Positions 1 through 9,581 of a stretch of 13,619 nt of DNA are shown piece by piece. This stretch comes from Candidatus Eiseniibacteriota bacterium. Lineage in GTDB: Bacteria; Eisenbacteria; RBG-16-71-46; CAIMUX01; WJJG01. A program made the translations under genes and the position numbers. The DNA lies in NCBI GenBank assembly GCA_016867695.1, contig VGIY01000041.1:1-13619 (forward strand). The letters are read 5' to 3'. The notes below the pieces were generated by a model. It saw only the letters and a list, made by a program, of their open reading frames with translations, was not told the DNA's origin and did no database searches. How positions within the stretch are numbered: the stretch's first letter is position 1; each line of letters opens with the position of its first letter.

Positions 1-1043
1 TCGCCCTGGCCGTGCAGTGGTGGTCCTGGAAGTACTCCGACGGGGGGGGGGTGCTGATCCAGCGCATGTCGGCGACGAAGGACGAGCGCCACTCGACGCT
101 GAGCATGGTCTGGTTCACCTTCGGCAACTACGTCGTCCGGCCCTGGCCCTGGTTCGTCGTCGCGCTGATCTCGCTGGCCGTCTTCCCCGATCTGACCGAT
201 CACAAGTCGGCCTACCCGATGATGATGACGCGCTTCCTCGGCCCCGGGCTGCTGGGACTGCTGATGGCCGGGATCCTGGCCGCCTTCATGTCGACGGTCG
301 ACACGCACATCAACCTCGCCTCGTCCTACTTCGTCAACGACATCTACCGTCGCTTCCTGCGACCCCGCGCCGCCGAGCGCCACTACGTCTGGGTCGGCCG
401 GCTGGCCGGCGTCGCCTTCATCGTCATCGGGGCGCTCATCGCGCTCTTCAGCACGAGCATCGTCAGGCTCTTCGAGTTCCTGCTGCAGCTCATCTCCGGC
501 GCCGGCGCCGTCTTCCTGCTGCGCTGGTTCTGGTGGCGGATCAACGCCTGGAGCGAGATCGCCGCCATGGCCGCCAGCCTGCTGACGGCCACGCTGCTGA
601 ACCTCTCGAACCGCTTCGGTTGGGCCGGCCACGTCTTCGCCACCTGGGAGATCCTGCTGCTCAACGTCGGGCTCTCGGGCGCGATCTGGCTCGCGGTGAC
701 CTTCCTCACCCCGCCGACCGACTCCGCGCACCTGTCCGCCTTCTACCGCCGCGTGCGTCCGGGCGGCTTCTGGGGCCCGATCGCCGCGATGGCCGACGCG
801 CGGGGCGAGCGAGAGCGGGGCGAGGCGGACGATGAAGGCGAGGAGGCGCCGGCCCCGCGCTGGAGCGCGCGGCGCCCCTTCGAGTCCTTCCTGCTGACGC
901 TCGTACTGGTCTACGGGGGTCTGATCGGCGTCGGCCATCTCCTCTACGGGAAGCTGCCGTCGGGCGCGCTCCTCTGCGCGGCCGGCCTGGCGGCGGCCGC
1001 GCGCATCGCCTGGAATCTGCGCCGGCCGCGGAGCGGCGCATGA
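1..1043 (+). CDS. Sodium:solute symporter (SSS family), 3' part, open at left edge
   Basis: The reading frame is open to the left edge (first full codon at base 3), so the N-terminal helices are missing. SSS proteins couple Na+ entry to uptake of sugars, amino acids or similar solutes across the inner membrane. The visible part has the SSS-like stretch QRMSATKDERHS, followed by hydrophobic helices and the signature AFMSTVDTHINLASSYF (bases about 282-332) with a following DIYRRF, which matches the A-x-MST-x-x-(T/S)-x-(L/I)N-S pattern of SSS transporters. Near the C-terminus the segment PPTDSAHLSAFYRRVRPGG is typical of a subgroup of long SSS proteins. A charged Glu/Arg-rich loop (bases about 790-870) then precedes two more helices. 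The substrate cannot be told. The stop codon overlaps the next start (ATGA). A run of ten G occurs at 42-51. The family is secure; the true start lies outside the window. Confidence 0.9.
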   Translation, partial: ALAVQWWSWKYSDGGGVLIQRMSATKDERHSTLSMVWFTFGNYVVRPWPWFVVALISLAVFPDLTDHKSAYPMMMTRFLGPGLLGLLMAGILAAFMSTVDTHINLASSYFVNDIYRRFLRPRAAERHYVWVGRLAGVAFIVIGALIALFSTSIVRLFEFLLQLISGAGAVFLLRWFWWRINAWSEIAAMAASLLTATLLNLSNRFGWAGHVFATWEILLLNVGLSGAIWLAVTFLTPPTDSAHLSAFYRRVRPGGFWGPIAAMADARGERERGEADDEGEEAPAPRWSARRPFESFLLTLVLVYGGLIGVGHLLYGKLPSGALLCAAGLAAAARIAWNLRRPRSGA

Positions 1044-1639
1044 CGCGAGTGCGCCTCGAGGACATCGAGCGCTTCTGGCGCGACCAGAACCCGAGGCGCA
1101 GGGCGCTGCGCGAACGCATCGACGCCCGCCGCCTGCCCTACGCGGTGGCGGTGGAGAACCTCTCCAAGGACCGCAACCTGGGCAACCTGATGCGCACGGC
1201 CAATGCCTTCCTCTGCGGGGAGATCCTGCTCATCGGCGGCGCCGCCTTCGACGAGTCGGGCTCGGGGGGGATCTACCGCTTCGAGCGCCTGCGCCACCTC
1301 GCCGACGGCGAGACCTTCCTCGCCTACGCGCGCGAGGCGGGCTACACGGTGATCGCCGTCGAGATCGATCCGCGGGCGGAGCTGCTGCACCGCTTCGTCT
1401 ACCCGCCGAAGCCGCTGTTCCTCTTCGGCAGCGAGCTCCAGGGCCTGAGCCCGGCGCTGGCGGAGCGGGCCGACTCGCGCCTGATGATCCCCCAGTACGG
1501 CCTCATCCCCTGCCTCAACGTGACCATCAGCTGCAGCATCGTCCTCTACGACCATGTCACCCGCGCCCATGCCGATCTCGCTCCGGCCCCGGTAAAGGCC
1601 TCCAAGTACCAGCTCGATCCGCGCAGCGGCCGGGCCTAG
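1040..1639 (+). CDS. SpoU/TrmH-family RNA 2'-O-methyltransferase
   Basis: 199 residues. SpoU enzymes are SAM-dependent trefoil-knot (SPOUT) methyltransferases that 2'-O-methylate ribose in rRNA or tRNA. All three SpoU motifs are visible: motif 1 NLGNLMRTANAF (residues 46-57, with the Asn and Arg), motif 2 LFLFGSELQGLSP (126-138, with Glu132), and motif 3 IPQYGLIPCLNVTISCSIVLYD (150-171; LNVTIS replaces the more usual LNVS.A). There is no L30-like substrate-binding domain. The start ATG overlaps the symporter stop (ATGA), with GGAG at 1030-1033 as ribosome binding site. The N-terminal 30 residues are basic and may contact RNA. Whether it modifies tRNA or rRNA cannot be decided from the sequence. 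It lies 9 bases upstream of tilS, another RNA-modification gene. Confidence 0.88.
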   Translation: MTRVRLEDIERFWRDQNPRRRALRERIDARRLPYAVAVENLSKDRNLGNLMRTANAFLCGEILLIGGAAFDESGSGGIYRFERLRHLADGETFLAYAREAGYTVIAVEIDPRAELLHRFVYPPKPLFLFGSELQGLSPALAERADSRLMIPQYGLIPCLNVTISCSIVLYDHVTRAHADLAPAPVKASKYQLDPRSGRA

Positions 1640-1648
1640 AATCGGGGC

Positions 1649-2782
1649 ATGAACGCCGCGCCAAACCAGGCCGAGTCGCGCCGGTTCCTCCTGCGCTGGG
1701 AGCAGGCGCTGCGCCCGCTGCTGCCGCCGGAGGGGGCGCGCCTGCTCGCCGCCGTCTCCGGCGGCTGCGACTCGGTCTGCCTGGCCGCGCTGCTGCGCCA
1801 CTCCGCCGGCGAGCGCGCCCCGCGCACGCTCGCCCTCGGGCACGTCCATCACGGGCTGCGCCCCGAGGCGGACGCCGAGGAGGCCTTCGTCCGCCGCCTG
1901 GGCGAGTCGTGGGGCCTGCCGGTCTTCGCCGCGCGGGTCCGTCCGCGGGAGACGGCGAGCGCGCGGGGCTGGTCGCTGGAGCAGGCGGCGCGGGCGGATC
2001 GCCGCGACGCGCTCGCGCGCCTCTGCCGGGAAGCGCGCTGCGGCGTGCTCGCGCTCGGGCACCAGATGGACGATCAGGCCGAGACAGTGCTCCTGCGCCT
2101 CCTGCGCGGCGCCGGGCCGCGCGGCCTGGGCGGCATGGAGCCGAGCCTGACCCTGCCGCTCGAGGCCGGGCAGACGGAGCCGATCACGCTCATCCGCCCG
2201 CTGCTCGGCTGGCGCCGCCGCCAGGTGCGGGCCATGGCCCGGGCGCTCGGCCTCGAGTGGCTGGAGGACGCCTCGAACCTCGATCCCCGCCACGCGCGCA
2301 ACCGGGTGCGCCACGAGCTCATCCCGACGCTCGAGCGCGACTACAACCCGCGCGTCGTCCGCGCGCTGGCCGGGCTGGCCGACCGGCTGCGGCGCGAGAG
2401 CGCGCCGGCGGCCCGGGCCGCCGAGGAGACCGCCCGGCGCTGCTTGCGCCCTGCCGCCCCGGGGGAAACGGCTCTACTCGTCGATCTCGACGGCCTGGCC
2501 ACCGAGCCGGAGGCGGTCGCGACTCGCGTCCTCTGGCTCGCCTACCAGCGCCTGGCGGGCCCCGACGCGCCCCTCGGCGGCGCGCACATGCGCGCCCTCT
2601 GGAGCCTGGCCACCGCTCCGAACGCCCCCCCGGCCGAGGTCCACCTGCCCGGCGCGGTGCGCGCGCGGCGCCGCCGCTCGACGCTGCGGCTCGAATACCA
2701 CGAGCCGCGGCCGGGTAACGAGAAGAACGGGGCCGCGCTCCAGAATCCGGTTGAAGGCGGGCCGGGCGGCTCCCTAGACTGA
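1649..2782 (+). CDS. tilS: tRNA(Ile)-lysidine synthase TilS
   Basis: 377 residues. TilS joins lysine to C34 of the tRNA-Ile CAU anticodon, using ATP, so that the tRNA reads AUA and is charged with isoleucine. The N-type ATP pyrophosphatase P-loop SGGCDS is at residues 37-42. It is followed by GHVHHGLRPEAD (64-75), the TilS hallmark GHQMDDQAETVLLRLLRG (137-154) and the DASNLDPRHARNRVRHELIP segment (207-226). Residues about 240-345 could form the middle substrate-binding domain. The C-terminus is short: the protein ends at 377 with a low-complexity tail, against about 430 in E. coli, and no clear TilS_C domain is visible. The Shine-Dalgarno is weak (GGGG right before the ATG). The gene heads the tilS-hpt-ftsH order known from many bacteria. 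Confidence 0.93.
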   Translation: MNAAPNQAESRRFLLRWEQALRPLLPPEGARLLAAVSGGCDSVCLAALLRHSAGERAPRTLALGHVHHGLRPEADAEEAFVRRLGESWGLPVFAARVRPRETASARGWSLEQAARADRRDALARLCREARCGVLALGHQMDDQAETVLLRLLRGAGPRGLGGMEPSLTLPLEAGQTEPITLIRPLLGWRRRQVRAMARALGLEWLEDASNLDPRHARNRVRHELIPTLERDYNPRVVRALAGLADRLRRESAPAARAAEETARRCLRPAAPGETALLVDLDGLATEPEAVATRVLWLAYQRLAGPDAPLGGAHMRALWSLATAPNAPPAEVHLPGAVRARRRRSTLRLEYHEPRPGNEKNGAALQNPVEGGPGGSLD

Positions 2783-2862
2783 CGGGTTTCGATCCCGGAG
2801 TTGCAGGCAGGGGACGCCGGCGGCGGCCCAGAGCGAAGGCCTGGAAGGAGCGGGCGACCGCG

Positions 2863-3454
2863 ATGATCGACGCGATCCGGCAATGCCGGCGAGGCGACGA
2901 GGTCCGCCTGGCGGACGGGACCTGCCGGATCCTCTTCACCGCGGAGGAGATCGGCGCGCGCATCGCCGAGCTGGGACGCGAGCTCGCCCGCGACTACCAG
3001 GGCCGCGTGCCGGTGCTCATCGGCATGCTCCGCGGCGGCTTCGTCTTCCAGTGCGATCTCGCCCGCGCGGCGGGGATCCCCCTCGAGCTGGACTACCTGT
3101 CGGTCTCCCGCTTCGACCCGCGCGAGCGGGGCCGCACCGCGGTCAAGGTGCTCCACGACCTGCGCTCCGACGTCCGCGGCCGGCACGTGATCGTGCTCGA
3201 GGGCATCCGCACGAACAGCACCAAGATGGAGTACGTGCGCACTTTCCTGGAGCTGCGCGAGCCGGCCTCGCTCGCCTTCGGTGCCCTGATCCGCCACGGA
3301 GACGCGCGGAACCACTCCGTGGGGCTCCAGTACAAGGGCTTCGACGCGGGGAACGAGTTCGTCATCGGCTGCGGCCTCGACTACCTGGAGCGCTACCGCA
3401 ACCTGCCGGTGATCGCGACCTTCGCGCCGTCCGCACCGCCGGGAAAGGACTCGC

Positions 3455-3462
<8 letters not shown>
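2863..3462 (+). CDS. hpt: Hypoxanthine phosphoribosyltransferase homologue with degenerate PRPP motif
   Basis: 199 residues. Family members make IMP/GMP from purine base and PRPP. The overall HPRT pattern is clear: IGMLRGGFVFQCDLARA (53-69, the pyrophosphate loop), LDYLSVSRF (76-84, the flexible loop), VKVLHDLRSDVRGRHVIV (94-111), and NEFVIGCGLDYLERYRNLPVI (164-184, keeping the aromatic and Asp near the purine site). The PRPP motif, normally VEDI-(I/V)-D-(T/S)-G-x-T, reads LEGIRTNSTK (112-121). The second acid is Gly114, the catalytic Asp is Thr117, and the TG-x-T phosphate loop is N-S-T-K. The conserved Lys-Pro-Asp near the purine is also not recognisable. Enzyme activity is therefore doubtful, and a regulatory or structural role is possible. 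GGAAGGAG at 2843-2850 is the likely ribosome binding site, 12 bases before the start. The 80 bases after tilS show nothing else clear. The 3' end overlaps ftsH by 8 bases. Confidence 0.82.
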
Positions 3463-5652
<2,190 letters not shown>

Positions 5653-5653
<1 letters not shown>

Positions 5654-6531
5654 TGGCGGATGCCGCCCCATCCCGCCCGCTCGCGCGCCTGCGCCTGGGA
5701 GACCGGGAGTTCGAGCTGGGGCGCCGTACGCTGGTGGCGGGCATCCTCAACTGCACGCCCGACTCCTTCTTCGACGGCGGCCTCCACGCCGGCCCGCGGG
5801 AGGCCGTCGCCCGCTATCACCAGATGGCCGAGGAGGGCGCCGACTGGATCGACCTGGGCGGCGAGAGCACGCGCCCCGGCGCCGAGCCCGTGCCGGCGCT
5901 GGAGGAGTGGCGGCGCGTCGAACCGGTCTGCGCGGCGGCCCGCCGGGCGGGCCACCCCCTGCCGCTGTCGATCGATACCACCAAGGCGGAGGTCGCCGAG
6001 CGGGCGCTCGACGCCGGCGCGGCGATCGTCAACGACGTCAGCGCGCTGCGCTTCGATCCGCGGCTGGCCGCCCTCGCCGCCCGCTACCGCGCCGGCCTGA
6101 TCCTGATGCACATGCGCGGGGAGCCCCGGTCGATGCAGCGGGAGCCCCGCTACGGCGACGTCGTGGCGGAGGTGCGCGACGAGTTGGCCGCCGCGCTGCG
6201 CGCCGCCGCCGGGCGGGGCGTGGACGAAGCGCGGGTGGTGATCGACCCGGGCATCGGCTTCGGCAAGACCGTGGCCCACAATCTCGAGATCCTGCGCCGT
6301 CTGGGGGAGTTTTCCTTGTTGGGCCGGCCGGTGATGGTAGGATGCTCGCGCAAGAGCTTCATCGGCGCGGTGTGCGACGCCCCGCCCCCCGAGCGGCTGG
6401 AGGGCACGCTGGCGGCCCACGTGGCCGCCGCCCTGGCGGGGGCGCACGTGGTGCGCGTCCACGACGTCGCCGCCCATCGCCGCGCGCTCGCCCTGGCGGA
6501 CGCGCTGCTGGGCGGGCCTCCGGAGAGCTAG
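5653..6531 (+). CDS. folP: Dihydropteroate synthase FolP
   Basis: 292 residues, normal for the family. It condenses p-aminobenzoate with the pterin pyrophosphate to give dihydropteroate in folate synthesis, and is the sulfonamide target. The TIM-barrel motifs appear in order: GILNCTPDSFFDGG (30-43; Cys where Val or Ala is common), DLGGESTRPGAEP (67-79), SIDTTKAEVAERAL (106-119), NDVSALRFD (127-135), LMHMRGEPRSMQ (151-162), VVIDPGIGFGKTVAHN (195-210), GCSRKSFIG (230-238) and RVHDVAAHR (268-276). The frame stays open far upstream inside ftsH, but homology begins only after 5653 and the ATG there sits on the ftsH stop (TGATG), so this start is chosen. Coupling to ftsH and cdaA is the common arrangement. 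Confidence 0.96.
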
Positions 6532-6534
6532 GCC

Positions 6535-7341
6535 ATGGCGCTGCCGCAGGGATTCGACTGGCTGAGGACGGTCGTCGACATCCTCATCGTCGCCTTCCTC
6601 TTCTACCGCCTCTTCATCCTGGTGCGCGGCACGCGGGCGATCCAGATGTTCATCGGCCTGGTGACGCTGGTGATCCTCTCGGCCGTGGCCCAGTGGCTGC
6701 ACCTGGCGGCGCTCAACTGGCTGCTCGACAGCCTGCGCACCGTCTGGGTGATCGCCTTCATCATCATCTTCCAGCCCGAGCTGCGCAAGGCGCTGACCCA
6801 GATCGGGCAGAGCCGGCTCTTCAACCGCTTCGTCACCGTCTCGGAGTTCGCCTACCTGAACGAGGTGCAGAACGGCGTCGAGCGCGCCAGCCGCAAGGGG
6901 CTCGGCGCGCTGCTCGTCCTGGAGCGCAACATTGGGCTGAAGAACTTCATCGAAACCGGCACCAGGATCGAGGCGGCCGTCAGCGCGGAACTACTGGAGA
7001 CGATCTTCACCCCCCCCTCGCCGCTGCACGACGGCGCGGTCGTGCTGCGCGGCAACCAGATCGTCGCCGCCGGCTGCATCCTGCCGATCTCGTCGAACCC
7101 CGATCTCGAGAAGACCCTCGGCATGCGCCATCGCGCCGCGGCGGGGCTCTCGGAGGAGACCGACGCGATCGTGATCGTCGTCTCCGAGGAGACGCGCCAG
7201 ATCTCGATCGCCGAGAACGGGGCGCTGACCCGCAACCTGCAGATCGGCGAGCTGAAGAGCCGCCTGAGCGCGCTGCTGAAGATCAAGCCCGCCAAGGCCG
7301 AACCGCGCGAGGGCCGGGAGGCCCGATCCCAGGGCGCCTGA
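6535..7341 (+). CDS. cdaA: Membrane diadenylate cyclase CdaA (c-di-AMP synthase)
   Basis: 268 residues. It converts two ATP into cyclic di-AMP, a messenger that controls potassium and osmolyte transport and envelope homeostasis. Three N-terminal TM helices (about 12-30, 36-53, 64-79) precede FQPELRKALTQIG (79-91), a CdaA hallmark. The DAC domain follows, with LLVLERNIGL (126-135), TGTRIEAAVS (141-150), the DGA motif in PSPLHDGAVV (161-170) and the RHR motif in GMRHRAAAG (196-204). These two motifs bind ATP and metal. A charged tail (about 248-268) is not conserved. The ribosome binding site GGAGAG (6522-6527) lies within the end of folP, and the gap to folP is 3 bases. The regulator cdaR/ybbR and glmM, which often follow, are missing here. 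After the stop comes a 344-base gap. Confidence 0.95.
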   Translation: MALPQGFDWLRTVVDILIVAFLFYRLFILVRGTRAIQMFIGLVTLVILSAVAQWLHLAALNWLLDSLRTVWVIAFIIIFQPELRKALTQIGQSRLFNRFVTVSEFAYLNEVQNGVERASRKGLGALLVLERNIGLKNFIETGTRIEAAVSAELLETIFTPPSPLHDGAVVLRGNQIVAAGCILPISSNPDLEKTLGMRHRAAAGLSEETDAIVIVVSEETRQISIAENGALTRNLQIGELKSRLSALLKIKPAKAEPREGREARSQGA

Positions 7342-7444
7342 GGCCTCGGCGGCGGCTCCCGTGCCCGGCGCGCAGGCCCGCAGCCCGGACTCCCCTGGAC
7401 GATCCGCTACCCCCCCCCCGCCTTCCCCCGCCCGCCGCTTCGGC

Positions 7445-7471
7445 TTGATCCACTTCGGCCCCTCCTATAGG
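7445..7471 (+). promoter_or_regulatory. Possible sigma70-type promoter for the four-gene membrane operon
   Basis: TTGATC (7445-7450) and TATAGG (7466-7471) match the -35 and -10 consensus at 4 of 6 positions each, with a 15-base spacer, which is shorter than the ideal 17. They lie in the only AT-leaning stretch of the gap, about 215 bases before the ATG at 7686, which would give a long leader. This is inference from base pattern only; promoter consensus in this lineage is unknown. Confidence 0.3.
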
Positions 7472-7672
7472 ATGCGCTGGCGTGGTCGGAGCGGGGACTT
7501 CCGCTCCCCGAGGGTCGAGGGAGGGTGGAGCGCATGCCGCCAGCATGGGCCCGGCCGGCAGTCCGGCTGCCGCTGGTCGCAACCGCCGTCACTCCTCGCC
7601 CCCGAATCGCCGTCGCGCCTCCGGCCCGTCGCGCTCCCGGCTCTCCGCTCTTGGGTATCCACCCCCAGCCAT

Positions 7673-7678
7673 GAGGAA
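7673..7678 (+). promoter_or_regulatory. Ribosome binding site deciding the DUF6754 gene start
   Basis: GAGGAA sits 7 bases before the ATG at 7686 and partly overlaps an in-frame ATG at 7671, which has no purine-rich site of its own. It therefore favours 7686 as the start. The protein from there begins directly with a normal signal peptide. Confidence 0.65.
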
Positions 7679-7685
7679 CCCCGCC

Positions 7686-8909
7686 ATGAGATGGGCATGC
7701 ATCCTCTGTCTCCTGACGCTGCCGGCCGGATGGGCGGCGGCCCAGGAGGGCGCCGCGGTCGGGGGCGCTCCGGTCGAGACGGCCGTCGCCGGTGCAGACG
7801 CCGGCGAGGCCCCGCTCGGGCAGCCCGCGGAGCCCGCGCCGCCCGCACCCTTCCCCGCCCCCGCGGGCGCCACCGCCCGGGACAAGCCCAACGACGGCGG
7901 CGGCGCCATCGCCATCCGCTGGCAGCCCGTGCCCGGGGCCATGGCCTACCGGATCGAGCGCGCCGGAGAGGACGGGGCCTTCGTCCCCGTCGGAGCGGCG
8001 AGCGCCCTGGAGAACGCCTATGAGGACCGCGTCGAGGACGGCGTGGCCTACCGCTACCGGGTCGTCGCTCTCGGCCCCGCCGGCGAGGAGGGCGCCTCGC
8101 CGGCCACGCTTCCGGCCCGCAGCCGGCCGCAGTGGTTCAACGGCGACCTGACCGGCGTCGCCCTGTCCGTGGTCGCCTTCATTCTCGTCGTCGCCTGGTT
8201 CATCCGCCGGGCGCGCCGCGGCGAGCAGCTCTTCGTGCGCCGCATCGCCGGCCTGGAGGCGGTCGACGAAGCCGTCGGCCGCGCCACCGAGATGGGGCGG
8301 CCCGTCCTCTACATCCCCGGCACGGGGCGCATCGAGGACATCGCCACGGTCGCCTCGATGAACGTGCTCGGGGAGATCGCCAAGAAGACGGCCGAGTTCG
8401 GCACGCCGATCCTCGTCCCCAACCGCGATCCGGTCGTCTTCACCGTCAGCCGCGAGGTGGTCAAGGGGGCCTACACGGCCGCCGGGCGCCCCGACGCCTA
8501 CGACCCCAACAGCGTCTTCTTCCTCGTCGAGAACTCGCTCGCCTTCGCCGCGGCGGTCGACGGCATCATGGTGCGCGAGCGGCCGGCGACCAACTTCCTG
8601 CTCGGCTCCTTCTTCGCCGAGTCGCTGATCCTGGCCGAGGTCGGCGCCTCGACCGGGGCGATCCAGATCGCCGGCACCGACCAGGTGCCGCAGCTGCCCT
8701 TCTTCGTCGTCGCCTGCGACTACACGCTGATGGGCGAGGAGCTCTACGCCGCCTCCGCCTACCTCTCGCGCGAGCCGCTCATGCTCGGCGCGCTGAAGGG
8801 CCAGGACGCCGGCAAGCTCCTGTTCATGGCGCTGCTCGTCGCCGGGACGATCTTCTCGCTGATCACCGGGCTCGACGCCGGCTGGCTGCTGTCGACCTCG
8901 GGCTACTAG
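7686..8909 (+). CDS. Exported/membrane FN3-DUF6754 protein, function unknown
   Basis: 407 residues from the ATG at 7686; a longer frame back to GTG 7482 lacks support. In order: signal peptide (1-19, likely cut at AAA-QE), Ala/Pro-rich linker (21-65), fibronectin type III domain (about 66-140, with AIRWQPVPGAMAYRIER and a Y-x-Y-RVVAL strand), TM helix (156-173) followed by RRARRGE, then a domain I recognise as DUF6754 (about 178-372), and a C-terminal hydrophobic helix (377-400). The domain contains FVRRIAGLEAVDEAVGRA, GRPVLYIPG, GTPILVPNRDPV and AESLILAEVGASTGAIQIAG, then P338-x-F340, C344 and GEELYAASAYL. By the positive-inside rule FN3 is outside and DUF6754 inside. It is the first gene of a tight operon with three membrane proteins. 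No catalytic residues are known to me, and no function should be assumed. Confidence 0.82.
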   Translation: MRWACILCLLTLPAGWAAAQEGAAVGGAPVETAVAGADAGEAPLGQPAEPAPPAPFPAPAGATARDKPNDGGGAIAIRWQPVPGAMAYRIERAGEDGAFVPVGAASALENAYEDRVEDGVAYRYRVVALGPAGEEGASPATLPARSRPQWFNGDLTGVALSVVAFILVVAWFIRRARRGEQLFVRRIAGLEAVDEAVGRATEMGRPVLYIPGTGRIEDIATVASMNVLGEIAKKTAEFGTPILVPNRDPVVFTVSREVVKGAYTAAGRPDAYDPNSVFFLVENSLAFAAAVDGIMVRERPATNFLLGSFFAESLILAEVGASTGAIQIAGTDQVPQLPFFVVACDYTLMGEELYAASAYLSREPLMLGALKGQDAGKLLFMALLVAGTIFSLITGLDAGWLLSTSGY

Positions 8910-8921
8910 GGGAGGTGGGGC

Positions 8922-9581
8922 ATGAAGGACAAACTTCCGCTGATTCTCCTCATCGTCGTCGGATTCATGGGCCTGACCGACCGCTTCCTCCCCCACCCGG
9001 CGCCGGAGCATCTGAACCAGTACATGCGCGACACGCTGCTGCGCATCATCTCCGCCTTCGCCCTGATCCTCGGGCTGGGCAACCTGATCCTGCGCCACAT
9101 GAACCGCATCCGCAAGAAGAGCACCGACTGGCCCCACTCCTACACCCTGCTGATCAGCTTCTTCGTCGCCTCGGTGATCGGCCTCTTCGGCGGCGTGGCC
9201 GGCGAGCTCTGGTTCCCCACGCGCGTGGGGACCTTCGACTTCAACATCACCACGATCTACAACCAGATGCTCATCCCGCTCGGGGCCTCGATGTTCTCGC
9301 TGCTCGCCTTCTACATGGCCTCGGCGGCCTACCGCTCGTTCCGCGCGCGCAACTGGCTGGCGATCCTGCTCCTGGGGTCGGCCTTCATCGTCATGCTCGG
9401 GCAGGTGCCGATCGGCTACCGCATCTCGCCGGCCATCCCCGAGATCAGCCAGTGGATCATGGAAGTGCCCAACACCGCGGCCAAGCGGGGGATTGAGTTG
9501 GGGATCACTCTGGGCGTCTTGGCGACCTTCCTCAAGATCCTCTCCGGGATCGAGAGAAGCTGGTTGGGGAGCGGCCGATGA
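8922..9581 (+). CDS. Six-TM membrane protein of the DUF6754 operon, unknown function
   Basis: 219 residues. I do not recognise the family. About six hydrophobic helices are visible: 5-19, 41-58, 75-94, 115-136, 145-162 and 188-208. The loop after helix 2 is basic (HMNRIRKKSTDW, 59-70), as is that after helix 4 (YRSFRARNW, 137-145), so these loops are probably cytoplasmic. A loop between helices 3 and 4 (GELWFPTRVGTFDFNITTIYNQ) is aromatic-rich and probably extracytoplasmic. A strong ribosome binding site, GGAGGT (8911-8916), lies 5 bases before the ATG. The gap to the DUF6754 gene is 12 bases, and the stop overlaps the next start (ATGA). It is likely an integral subunit of a complex with its three neighbours. 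Confidence 0.82.
   Translation: MKDKLPLILLIVVGFMGLTDRFLPHPAPEHLNQYMRDTLLRIISAFALILGLGNLILRHMNRIRKKSTDWPHSYTLLISFFVASVIGLFGGVAGELWFPTRVGTFDFNITTIYNQMLIPLGASMFSLLAFYMASAAYRSFRARNWLAILLLGSAFIVMLGQVPIGYRISPAIPEISQWIMEVPNTAAKRGIELGITLGVLATFLKILSGIERSWLGSGR

Larger units (their letters stand above)
7342..7685 (+). other. Non-coding gap between cdaA and the membrane-protein operon
   Basis: No coding sequence with recognisable content is seen, although the downstream frame stays open back to a GTG at 7482. The gap contains a run of ten C (7410-7419) and the only AT-leaning patch of the region (7445-7471, see promoter). Just after the predicted transcription start are two mutually exclusive small hairpins: GGAGCGG/CCGCTCC (7488-7494 with 7501-7507) and CGGGGA/TCCCCG (7492-7497 with 7505-7510). 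It ends in the strong ribosome binding site for the next gene. I see no U-tract terminator for cdaA and no convincing riboswitch consensus. Confidence 0.6.

Noticed and set aside
2782..2799. tRNA T-arm-like sequence (CGGGTTTCGATCCCGG) after tilS, possible tRNA remnant or attachment site
   Set aside because: It has one T too many for a proper T-loop, the closing G-C pair is missing, and no acceptor, D or anticodon arm lies nearby.
7482..7685. Upstream extension of the DUF6754 protein from GTG 7482, or ATG 7671
   Set aside because: The added residues are Arg/Ser/Pro-rich and would bury the signal peptide; the ATG at 7671 lacks a ribosome binding site and overlaps the good one for 7686.
7342..7685. 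c-di-AMP (ydaO-type) or other riboswitch in the gap after cdaA
   Set aside because: I could not find the conserved core segments of that class by eye; a covariance-model search would settle it.
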